Positions 1 to 11,225 of a stretch of 64,000 bases of DNA are shown piece after piece (within the stretch, counting starts at the first letter, position 1; every line of letters starts with the position of its first letter). The DNA lies in contig CAJNAR010000185.1 of assembly GCA_905220665.1 (NCBI GenBank), positions 1-64,000 on the forward strand, given 5' to 3'. A model generated the notes under the pieces. It was not told the origin of the DNA. It saw nothing but the letters and a program-made list of their open reading frames with translations, and searched no databases. Position numbers and translations under genes: made by a program. Origin of the DNA: Albugo candida (lineage: Eukaryota > Oomycota > Peronosporomycetes > Albuginales > Albuginaceae).

Positions 1-585
1 CAGAGCATGGTTTGATTGTACGACAAGGGTTCGCAGCAGACAAGAAACCCTCGCCCTTTTCTCCCAACCCGTGAAGGCTATGTGACTTGTCCTTAATATG
101 TATTGAAATGTTTGTCTCTCTGCTGGTCTAGGACGTGATGACTGAGGCAATGGAAGATGGTTTGTTGCTTGTTTACTCATGGTAGCTAAATTGTGGCACT
201 CGTTATCGTTTTGTGAATGTCAGTATCATTCGACATGCTTCCGTTTTGGTGTGATACATATATTTCTTCAGTTGTTACTCATCATCAGCCAGTTAAAAGG
301 AAGGAATCTGTTTAAAGTATAGATTCGTTCTGTTCTGTACAAGATCAGTAAGTAGTATCATTCGAACTTCCTGCAGGTGCTCGCTGAGGCGTACAAAATA
401 GTCTGAATAGAGAATATCGAGCAGACTCTGACGTAATTCAATATCCTTTCGCAATGTGACTATGCTAAAGCATCAATAATATATATGAACGAAAACGAAT
501 AGAGTTTCCATCAAATACTTAGGTGATGTGCACCATGTAAGAAAAGAAAAAGGCCATCACATCACACATTAGCTCAGACATAACA

Positions 586-878
586 CTACACGACTACATC
601 GTCAGAGATATTTTCCTCACTTTCCAGCCACATATCTCTGATAGATCCGATCATTTTGACCAATTCACAGCCTTTCTTGTGCATCATTTTCTTGTTTTTT
701 TCAAGTGGACCTGGATTGCGGACTTGAGGTAAAAATAAAAGATTATCGACGTACAATGCTTTATCTCTATCCATTTGTAGTAAGAAGACTCAAAAAAACC
801 GAATACCCGGTTTACCAGGGTATCGAAGTCTTGCAACTTTCGAGTTGCTGTTAGTTCTGTAGACTCGTTGTAGATCAA
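586..878 (-). pseudogene. Copia-like reverse transcriptase remnant inside each satellite monomer
   Basis: On the minus strand of every monomer (offsets about 586-878) two overlapping frames read like a fragment of a Ty1/Copia reverse transcriptase. One contains YVDNLLF, close to the Copia YVDDLL catalytic motif, followed by a lysine-rich stretch (LEKNKKMMHKK) like the segment after that motif. The other frame carries an upstream stretch containing FGFFESSYYKW, like the FGF.ESS..K segment before it. The frame change and the D-to-N change mean it is not functional. I infer that the satellite arose by tandem amplification of a locus already holding a dead Copia fragment; the match is by eye and short. 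Confidence 0.45.
803..848. other. Two adjacent hairpins conserved in every monomer
   Basis: At offset 803-823 the six-base arms ATACCC and GGGTAT enclose a loop that can itself pair GGT with ACC. Ten bases on, at 833-848, GCAACT and AGTTGC enclose the tetraloop TTCG. Both are unchanged at the equivalent places in the other copies (1974, 3145, 4316, 5487, 6658, 7829, 9171), including copies that carry substitutions just upstream. They could fold in RNA or extrude in DNA. No function is known to me. Confidence 0.6.
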
Positions 879-3800
879 TCATAACAAATTTTATAATACC
901 ACACATAGAGAATGTAGATTGCTCTGAAGTATCTTCCAGTAAGTCTGTGCAATATATTTACATGAGCTGAACGAGTTGATTCTGCTGTCTTCTGAAACGG
1001 TGTTGCAGGTTGGTTACCCATGACGGCACTTGCTTTTCTATCCGTGTGGCAAAAGTTTTCATTAATGTGAAATAGGTTTATAAAGCAGTCATGTCACGAG
1101 TAAATGTGAAATATTGTTTTCCAGCATCGTAAACTAACTAAAACTATCTTGAACTAACTGAAGCTATCTTGCAGAGCATGGTTTGATTGTACGACAAGGG
1201 TTCGAAGCAGACAAGAAACCCTCGCCCTTTTCTCCCAACCCGTGAAGGCTATGTGACTTGTCCTTAATATGTATTGAAATGTTTGTCTCTCTGCTGGTCT
1301 AGGACGTGATGACTGAGGCAATGGAAGATGGTTTGTTGCTTGTTTACTCATGGTAGCTAAATTGTGGCACTCGTTATCGTTTTGTGAATGTCAGTATCAT
1401 ACAACATGCTTCCGTTTTGATGTGATACATATATTTCGTCAGTTGTTACTCATCATCAGCCAGTTAAAAGGAAGGAATCTGTTTAAAGTATAGATTCGTT
1501 CTGTTCTGTACAAGATCAGTAAGTAGTATCATTCGAACTTCCTGCAGGTGCTCGCTGAGGCGTACAAAATAGTCTGAATAGAGAATATCGAGCAGACTCT
1601 GACGTAATTCAATATCCTTTCGCAATGTGACTATGCTAAAGCATCAATAATATATATGAACGAAAACGAATAGAGGTTCCATCGTATACTTAGGTGATGT
1701 GCACCATGTAAGAAAAGAAAAAGGCCATCACATCACACATTAGCTCAGACATAACACTACACGACTACATCGTCAGAGATATTTTCCTCACTTTCCAGCC
1801 ACATATCTCTGATAGATCCGATCATTTTGACCAATTCACAGCCTTTCTTGTGCATCATTTTCTTGTTTTTTTCAAGTGGACCTGGATTGCGGACTTGAGG
1901 TAAAAATAAAAGATTATCGACGTACAATGATTTATCTCTATCCATTTGTAGTAAGAAGACTCAAAAAAACCGAATACCCGGTTTACCAGGGTATCGAAGT
2001 CTTGCAACTTTCGAGTTGCTGTTAGTTCTGTAGACTCGTTGTAGATCAATCATAACAAATTTTATAATACCACACATAGAGAATGTAGATTGCTCTGAAG
2101 TATCTTCCAGTAAGTCTGTGCAATATATTTACATGAGCTGAACGAGTTGATTCTGCTGTCTTCTGAAACGGTGTTGCAGGTTGGTTACCCATGACGGCAC
2201 TTGCTTTTCTATCCGTGTGGCAAAAGTTTTCATTAATGTGAAATAGGTTTATAAAGCAGTCATGTCACGAGTAAATGTGAAATATTGTTTTCCAGCATCG
2301 TAAACTAACTAAAACTATCTTGAACTAACTGAAGCTATCTTGCAGAGCATGGTTTGATTGTACGACAAGGGTTCGCAGCAGACAAGAAACCCTCGCCCTT
2401 TTCTCCCAACCCGTGAAGGCTATGTGACTTGTCCTTAATATGTATTGAAATGTTTGTCTCTCTGCTGGTCTAGGACGTGATGACTGAGGCAATGGAAGAT
2501 GGTTTGTTGCTTGTTTACTCATGGTAGCTAAATTGTGGCACTCGTTATCGTTTTGTGAATGTCAGTATCATACAACATGCTTCCGTTTTGGTGTGATACA
2601 TATATTTCTTCAGTTGTTACTCATCATCAGCCAGTTAAAAGGAAGGAATCTGTTTAAAGTATAGATTCGTTCTGTTCTGTACAAGATCAGTAAGTAGTAT
2701 CATTCGAACTTCCTGCAGGTGCTCGCTGAGGCGTACAAAATAGTCTGAATAGAGAATATCGAGCAGACTCTGACGTAATTCAATATCCTTTCGCAATGTG
2801 ACTATGCTAAAGCATCAATAATATATATGAACGAAAACGAATAGAGTTTCCATCAAATACTTAGGTGATGTGCACCATGTAAGAAAAGAAAAAGGCCATC
2901 ACATCACACATTAGCTCAGACATAACACTACACGACTACATCGTCAGAGATATTTTCCTCACTTTCCAGCCACATATCTCTGATAGATCCGATCATTTTG
3001 ACCAATTCACAGCCTTTCTTGTGCATCATTTTCTTGTTTTTTTCAAGTGGACCTGGATTGCGGACTTGAGGTAAAAATAAAAGATTATCGACGTACAATG
3101 ATTTATCTCTATCCATTTGTAGTAAGAAGACTCAAAAAAACCGAATACCCGGTTTACCAGGGTATCGAAGTCTTGCAACTTTCGAGTTGCTGTTAGTTCT
3201 GTAGACTCGTTGTAGATCAATCATAACAAATTTTATAATACCACACATAGAGAATGTAGATTGCTCTGAAGTATCTTCCAGTAAGTCTGTGCAATATATT
3301 TACATGAGCTGAACGAGTTGATTCTGCTGTCTTCTGAAACGGTGTTGCAGGTTGGTTACCCATGACGGCACTTGCTTTTCTATCCGTGTGGCAAAAGTTT
3401 TCATTAATGTGAAATAGGTTTATAAAGCAGTCATGTCACGAGTAAATGTGAAATATTGTTTTCCAGCATCGTAAACTAACTAAAACTATCTTGAACTAAC
3501 TGAAGCTATCTTGCAGAGCATGGTTTGATTGTACGACAAGGGTTCGAAGCAGACAAGAAACCCTCGCCCTTTTCTCCCAACCCGTGAAGGCTATGTGACT
3601 TGTCCTTAATATGTATTGAAATGTTTGTCTCTCTGCTGGTCTAGGACGTGATGACTGAGGCAATGGAAGATGGTTTGTTGCTTGTTTACTCATGGTAGCT
3701 AAATTGTGGCACTCGTTATCGTTTTGTGAATGTCAGTATCATACAACATGCTTCCGTTTTGATGTGATACATATATTTCGTCAGTTGTTACTCATCATCA

Positions 3801-6800
3801 GCCAGTTAAAAGGAAGGAATCTGTTTAAAGTATAGATTCGTTCTGTTCTGTACAAGATCAGTAAGTAGTATCATTCGAACTTCCTGCAGGTGCTCGCTGA
3901 GGCGTACAAAATAGTCTGAATAGAGAATATCGAGCAGACTCTGACGTAATTCAATATCCTTTCGCAATGTGACTATGCTAAAGCATCAATAATATATATG
4001 AACGAAAACGAATAGAGGTTCCATCGTATACTTAGGTGATGTGCACCATGTAAGAAAAGAAAAAGGCCATCACATCACACATTAGCTCAGACATAACACT
4101 ACACGACTACATCGTCAGAGATATTTTCCTCACTTTCCAGCCACATATCTCTGATAGATCCGATCATTTTGACCAATTCACAGCCTTTCTTGTGCATCAT
4201 TTTCTTGTTTTTTTCAAGTGGACCTGGATTGCGGACTTGAGGTAAAAATAAAAGATTATCGACGTACAATGATTTATCTCTATCCATTTGTAGTAAGAAG
4301 ACTCAAAAAAACCGAATACCCGGTTTACCAGGGTATCGAAGTCTTGCAACTTTCGAGTTGCTGTTAGTTCTGTAGACTCGTTGTAGATCAATCATAACAA
4401 ATTTTATAATACCACACATAGAGAATGTAGTTTGCTCTGAAGTATCTTCCAGTAAGTCTGTGCAATATATTTACATGAGCTGAACGAGTTGATTCTGCTG
4501 TCTTCTGAAACGGTGTTGCAGGTTGGTTACCCATGACGGCACTTGCTTTTCTATCCGTGTGGCAAAAGTTTTCATTAATGTGAAATAGGTTTATAAAGCA
4601 GTCATGTCACGAGTAAATGTGAAATATTGTTTTCCAGCATCGTAAACTAACTAAAACTATCTTGAACTAACTGAAGCTATCTTGCAGAGCATGGTTTGAT
4701 TGTACGACAAGGGTTCGCAGCAGACAAGAAACCCTCGCCCTTTTCTCCCAACCCGTGAAGGCTATGTGACTTGTCCTTAATATGTATTGAAATGTTTGTC
4801 TCTCTGCTGGTCTAGGACGTGATGACTGAGGCAATGGAAGATGGTTTGTTGCTTGTTTACTCATGGTAGCTAAATTGTGGCACTCGTTATCGTTTTGTGA
4901 ATGTCAGTATCATACAACATGCTTCCGTTTTGGTGTGATACATATATTTCTTCAGTTGTTACTCATCATCAGCCAGTTAAAAGGAAGGAATCTGTTTAAA
5001 GTATAGATTCGTTCTGTTCTGTACAAGATCAGTAAGTAGTATCATTCGAACTTCCTGCAGGTGCTCGCTGAGGCGTACAAAATAGTCTGAATAGAGAATA
5101 TCGAGCAGACTCTGACGTAATTCAATATCCTTTCGCAATGTGACTATGCTAAAGCATCAATAATATATATGAACGAAAACGAATAGAGTTTCCATCAAAT
5201 ACTTAGGTGATGTGCACCATGTAAGAAAAGAAAAAGGCCATCACATCACACATTAGCTCAGACATAACACTACACGACTACATCGTCAGAGATATTTTCC
5301 TCACTTTCCAGCCACATATCTCTGATAGATCCGATCATTTTGACCAATTCACAGCCTTTCTTGTGCATCATTTTCTTGTTTTTTTCAAGTGGACCTGGAT
5401 TGCGGACTTGAGGTAAAAATAAAAGATTATCGACGTACAATGATTTATCTCTATCCATTTGCTGTGAGAAGACTCAAGAAAACCGAATACCCGGTTTACC
5501 AGGGTATCGAAGTCTTGCAACTTTCGAGTTGCTGTTAGTTCTGTAGACTCGTTGTAGATCAATCATAACAAATTTTATAATACCACACATAGAGAATGTA
5601 GATTGCTCTGAAGTATCTTCCAGTAAGTCTGTGCAATATATTTACATGAGCTGAACGAGTTGATTCTGCTGTCTTCTGAAACGGTGTTGCAGGTTGGTTA
5701 CCCATGACGGCACTTGCTTTTCTATCCGTGTGGCAAAAGTTTTCATTAATGTGAAATAGGTTTATAAAGCAGTCATGTCACGAGTAAATGTGAAATATTG
5801 TTTTCCAGCATCGTAAACTAACTAAAACTATCTTGAACTAACTGAAGCTATCTTGCAGAGCATGGTTTGATTGTACGACAAGGGTTCGAAGCAGACAAGA
5901 AACCCTCGCCCTTTTCTCCCAACCCGTGAAGGCTATGTGACTTGTCCTTAATATGTATTGAAATGTTTGTCTCTCTGCTGGTCTAGGACGTGATGACTGA
6001 GGCAATGGAAGATGGTTTGTTGCTTGTTTACTCATGGTAGCTAAATTGTGGCACTCGTTATCGTTTTGTGAATGTCAGTATCATTCGACATGCTTCCGTT
6101 TTGGTGTGATACATATATTTCGTCAGTTGTTACTCATCATCAGCCAGTTAAAAGGAAGGAATCTGTTTAAAGTATAGATTCGTTCTGTTCTGTACAAGAT
6201 CAGTAAGTAGTATCATTCGAACTTCCTGCAGGTGCTCGCTGAGGCGTACAAAATAGTCTGAATAGAGAATATCGAGCAGACTCTGACGTAATTCAATATC
6301 CTTTCGCAATGTGACTATGCTAAAGCATCAATAATATATATGAACGGAAACGAATAGAGGTTCCATCGTATACTTAGGTGATGTGCACCATGTAAGAAAA
6401 GAAAAAGGCCATCACATCACACATTAGCTCAGACATAACACTACACGACTACATCGTCAGAGATATTTTCCTCACTTTCCAGCCACATATCTCTGATAGA
6501 TCCGATCATTTTGACCAATTCACAGCCTTTCTTGTGCATCATTTTCTTGTTTTTTTCAAGTGGACCTGGATTGCGGACTTGAGGTAAAAATAAAAGATTA
6601 TCGACGTACAATGATTTATCTCTATCCATTTGTAGTAAGAAGACTCAAAAAAACCGAATACCCGGTTTACCAGGGTATCGAAGTCTTGCAACTTTCGAGT
6701 TGCTGTTAGTTCTGTAGACTCGTTGTAGATCAATCATAACAAATTTTATAATACCACACATAGAGAATGTAGATTGCTCTGAAGTATCTTCCAGTAAGTC

Positions 6801-8760
6801 TGTGCAATATATTTACATGAGCTGAACGAGTTGATTCTGCTGTCTTCTGAAACGGTGTTGCAGGTTGGTTACCCATGACGGCACTTGCTTTTCTATCCGT
6901 GTGGCAAAAGTTTTCATTAATGTGAAATAGGTTTATAAAGCAGTCATGTCACGAGTAAATGTGAAATATTGTTTTCCAGCATCGTAAACTAACTAAAACT
7001 ATCTTGAACTAACTGAAGCTATCTTGCAGAGCATGGTTTGATTGTACGACAAGGGTTCGCAGCAGACAAGAAACCCTCGCCCTTTTCTCCCAACCCGTGA
7101 AGGCTATGTGACTTGTCCTTAATATGTATTGAAATGTTTGTCTCTCTGCTGGTCTAGGACGTGATGACTGAGGCAATGGAAGATGGTTTGTTGCTTGTTT
7201 ACTCATGGTAGCTAAATTGTGGCACTCGTTATCGTTTTGTGAATGTCAGTATCATACAACATGCTTCCGTTTTGGTGTGATACATATATTTCTTCAGTTG
7301 TTACTCATCATCAGCCAGTTAAAAGGAAGGAATCTGTTTAAAGTATAGATTCGTTCTGTTCTGTACAAGATCAGTAAGTAGTATCATTCGAACTTCCTGC
7401 AGGTGCTCGCTGAGGCGTACAAAATAGTCTGAATAGAGAATATCGAGCAGACTCTGACGTAATTCAATATCCTTTCGCAATGTGACTATGCTAAAGCATC
7501 AATAATATATATGAACGAAAACGAATAGAGTTTCCATCAAATACTTAGGTGATGTGCACCATGTAAGAAAAGAAAAAGGCCATCACATCACACATTAGCT
7601 CAGACATAACACTACACGACTACATCGTCAGAGATATTTTCCTCACTTTCCAGCCACATATCTCTGATAGATCCGATCATTTTGACCAATTCACAGCCTT
7701 TCTTGTGCATCATTTTCTTGTTTTTTTCAAGTGGACCTGGATTGCGGACTTGAGGTAAAAATAAAAGATTATCGACGTACAATGATTTATCTCTATCCAT
7801 TTGCTGTGAGAAGACTCAAGAAAACCGAATACCCGGTTTACCAGGGTATCGAAGTCTTGCAACTTTCGAGTTGCTGTTAGTTCTGTAGACTCGTTGTAGA
7901 TCAATCATAACAAATTTTATAATACCACACATAGAGAATGTAGATTGCTCTGAAGTATCTTCCAGTAAGTCTGTGCAATATATTTACATGAGCTGAACGA
8001 GTTGATTCTGCTGTCTTCTGAAACGGTGTTGCAGGTTGGTTACCCATGACGGCACTTGCTTTTCTATCCGTGTGGCAAAAGTTTTCATTAATGTGAAATA
8101 GGTTTATAAAGCAGTCATGTCACGAGTAAATGTGAAATATTGTTTTCCAGCATCGTAAACTAACTAAAACTATCTTGAACTAACTGAAGCTATCTTGCAG
8201 AGCATGGTTTGATTGTACGACAAGGGTTCGAAGCAGACAAGAAACCCTCGCCCTTTTCTCCCAACCCGTGAAGGCTATGTGACTTGTCCTTAATATGTAT
8301 TGAAATGTTTGTCTCTCTGCTGGTCTAGGACGTGATGACTGAGGCAATGGAAGATGGTTTGCTGCTTGTTTACTCATGGTAGCTAAATTGTGGCACTCGT
8401 TATCGTTTTGTGAATGTCAGTATCATACAACATGCTTCCGTTTTGATGTGATACATATATTTCTTCAGTTGTTACTCATCATCAGCCAGTTAAAAGGAAG
8501 GAATCTGTTTAAAGTATAGATTCGTTCTGTTCTGTACAAGATCAGTAAGTAGTATCATTCGAACTTCCTGCAGGTGCTCGCTGAGGCGTACAAAATAGTC
8601 TGAATAGAGAATATCGAGCAGACTCTGACGTAATTCAATATCCTTTCGCAATGTGACTATGCTAAAGCATCAATAATATATATGAACGAAAACGAATAGA
8701 GGTTCCATCGTATACTTAGGTGATGTGCACCATGTAAGAAAAGAAAAAGGCCATCACATC

Positions 8761-9041
8761 AAAGCATTGTACGTCGATAATCTTTTATTTTTACCTCAAG
8801 TCCGCAATTCAGGTCCACTTGAAAAAAACAAGAAAATGATGCACAAGAAAGGCTGTGAATTGGTCAAAATGATCGGATCTATCAGAGATGACTAAAGTGA
8901 AATATAGGCTGGTATAATGTCTTCACTGATTGGCGAACCAAGCAACTAACATCCTATCTGATCCGATTCTGATTGTAGTCGATGGATATAACGCGAGTTC
9001 ATGTCTGCTTTATGAACCTAGATGTTCTGCACAACAGCCTG
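8761..9041. repeat. Rearranged satellite junction: inverted monomer piece plus unique spacer
   Basis: Monomer 8 stops at offset 563 (position 8760). The next 129 bases (8761-8889) are the reverse complement of monomer offsets 634-762. About 152 bases of non-satellite sequence follow (8890-9041), and the array then resumes in direct orientation at offset 674 (9042). Offsets 564-673 are missing. The inverted piece and the resumed array share 89 bases (offsets 674-762) as inverted arms around a spacer of about 190 bases. The inverted piece has GCTTT at its end, as in monomer 1 and in the copy at 9121, where the other monomers have GATTT. Confidence 0.9.
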
Positions 9042-9838
9042 TTCTTGTGCATCATTTTCTTGTTTTTTTCAAGTGGACCTGGATTGCGGACTTGAGGTAA
9101 AAATAAAAGATTATCGACGTACAATGCTTTATCTCTATCCATTTGCTGTGAGAAGACTCAAGAAAACCGAATACCCGGTTTACCAGGGTATCGAAGTCTT
9201 GCAACTTTCGAGTTGCTGTTAGTTCTGTAGACTCGTTGTAGATCAATCATAACAAATTTTATAATACCACACATAGAGAATGTAGTTTGCTCTGAAGTAT
9301 CTTCCAGTAATTCTGTGCAATATATTTACATGAGCTGAACGAGTTGATTCTGCTGTCTTCTGAAACGGTGTTGCAGGTTGGTTACCCATGACGGCACTTG
9401 CTTTTCTATCCTTGTGGCAAAAGTTTTCATTAATGTGAAATAGGTTTATAAAGCAGTCATGTCACGAGTAAATGTGAAATATTGTTTTCCAGCATCGTAA
9501 ACTAACTAAAACTATCTTGAACTAACTGAAGCTATCTTGCAGAGCATGGTTTGATTGTACGACAAGGGTTCGAAGCAGACAAGAAACCCTCGCCCTTTTC
9601 TCCCAACCCGTGAAGGCTATGTGACTTGTCCTTAATATGTATTGAAATGTTTGTCTCTCTGCTGGTCTAGGACGTGATGACTGAGGCAATGGAAGATGGT
9701 TTGTTGCTTGTTTACTCATGGTAGCTAAATTGTGGCACTCGTTATCGTTTTGTGAATGTCAGTATCATTCGACATGCTTCCGTTTTGGTGTGATACATAT
9801 ATTTCTTCAGGTGTTACTCATCACCAGACAGTTATTAT

Positions 9839-11225
9839 AAGGAAAAAAATCTTTACAATTATATGTATCGTTCACTTATTCCCAGCTACAATCATCCTAG
9901 AAGTTCTCCAGAGTACTTTCCATTGTTTTTCGTCCTCTGATTACAAGTATCTTTATCTTTTAAGATACGTATCACTGAAACTTGTTCTATGTGATCGCGA
10001 AGGTTTCATGAGCATGCTGTTCTACAAAACTTCCAAATACTGATATCCTACACATACACATTCTACAGGAGTTGTTCCGGGAAGATCAACTCATTGCTGA
10101 CGCAAAACTTCAGTCTTTGTCATGTCTTTGAGACGGTATAGAATTTGCGGTAGACAAAACTGCGGCAAAGACTTACCTTAGGCTAGCAAAAAGTGAACTT
10201 AGTAACTGTTACATAAATTCATACTTTTTAATGAGCTCCAAGAGCTCAACAGATACAACTTCACTCTTGGATCTTTTTCGACTTTCACCGTATTGGATAT
10301 GCAGGAAGAAGACCTCTCTTCCTGTTCGCCTTTCCAACTCTCGATGCAGCTGATGCGGTAGGGATTGTTCGGCCATATCGAGGAAGTAAAAATTCTTCAC
10401 GAGGTTGAAATCCCTGCTTCGAATTGGGAGGTCAATGAATTTAAGGCATTCGCGATAATCCCAGCCATGGCTAGTCCCATCTTCGGTCCATGGTTAGGTC
10501 AGCATGTACAACTGCTGAGAAGTGGAGAATAAAGAACTTTCTCACGAGTCGCTCCTCGCTTGACAATGTTCAAAAGCAATGGGGGCTACATAAACTCAAG
10601 ATGAAGAAAGGCGGGATTGTGATGCATCATTTTTTCAGATTTGATAAATATATGTATGTTGATGCAATCTATCCGAGCTTTCATCGACTAGTATGAGCAG
10701 GTGGTGATTCTACTATGAAGTATGTCCGACAATTCCGATCAGATTGTCAAGATCACGGACAATATACCCGGAATGGACTATTTGTAAGCTAAAGATATGC
10801 TTCTTCGCGAATTTGAGAGTATACATTGGAAAGAAAAAGGTATATTGGCACTGAAGGTCCACCACAATAGACCAAGAAAAGGTCGAGTATGCCTACCAAG
10901 CATCGAGCTTTTTGTACTTGAATGTGATGCTCGCCAAGTTTCAATCTTGGTGAAGAAGTATCCCGACAACTTTTTTTTCAATTACAACATGCCTAGTTTT
11001 AGTATTACTCTCGCAACTTTCTCATTTTTGACTATTGCATAAACAATTCCATATCTCTAACTAAGTACATCCATACCGGCATTAAATTGTTGCTCCAACA
11101 ACTTCAATCGAGACTTATTTTTGATTGGCTAATTCACAGATGTTTTAACTGTGGTAGGCTAATACATATGACAATTTCCATTTGACACATATTGTATTTC
11201 TATACGCTGCCTACGAGATTGCAAT
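9839..11225. other. Gene-poor stretch between satellite and MULE
   Basis: Several open frames of 60-95 codons exist on both strands but none resembles a family I know, and none has convincing neighbouring exons. The sequence is AT-rich with scattered stops. The terminal inverted repeats and 5' end of the MULE that starts downstream may lie here, but I could not identify them by eye. Confidence 0.4.

Larger units (their letters stand above)
1..9838. repeat. Tandem satellite array, 1171-bp monomer, 2342-bp alternating dimer
   Basis: The same sequence returns every 1171 bases, with monomers starting at 1, 1172, 2343, 3514, 4685, 5856, 7027 and 8198, and a last partial copy at 9540 that loses similarity near 9838. 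Spacing is exact, so monomers differ only by substitutions until the break at 8761. Two types alternate: odd copies read gttcgCagcag near offset 33 and TTTCCATCAAATAC near offset 506; even copies read gttcgAagcag and GGTTCCATCGTATAC. The array is open at the window's left edge, so its true length is unknown. Short ORFs of 62-65 codons recur in each copy, but this follows from copy identity and is not evidence of genes. A centromeric, subtelomeric or other heterochromatic satellite is possible; the sequence alone does not say which. Confidence 0.97.

Noticed and set aside
586..9719. Recurring 62-66 codon ORFs in each satellite monomer as a multigene family
   Set aside because: They recur because monomers are nearly identical in DNA. 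Synonymous and non-synonymous changes are too few to show selection, overlapping frames are equally conserved, and one pair resembles dead Copia RT.
1..9838. Ribosomal DNA spacer or 5S array as identity of the tandem repeat
   Set aside because: No recognisable 5S or other rRNA sequence is found in the 1171-bp unit.
1..9838. CRISPR-like array
   Set aside because: Units are over a kilobase with no short repeat/unique spacer structure, and the genome is eukaryotic.
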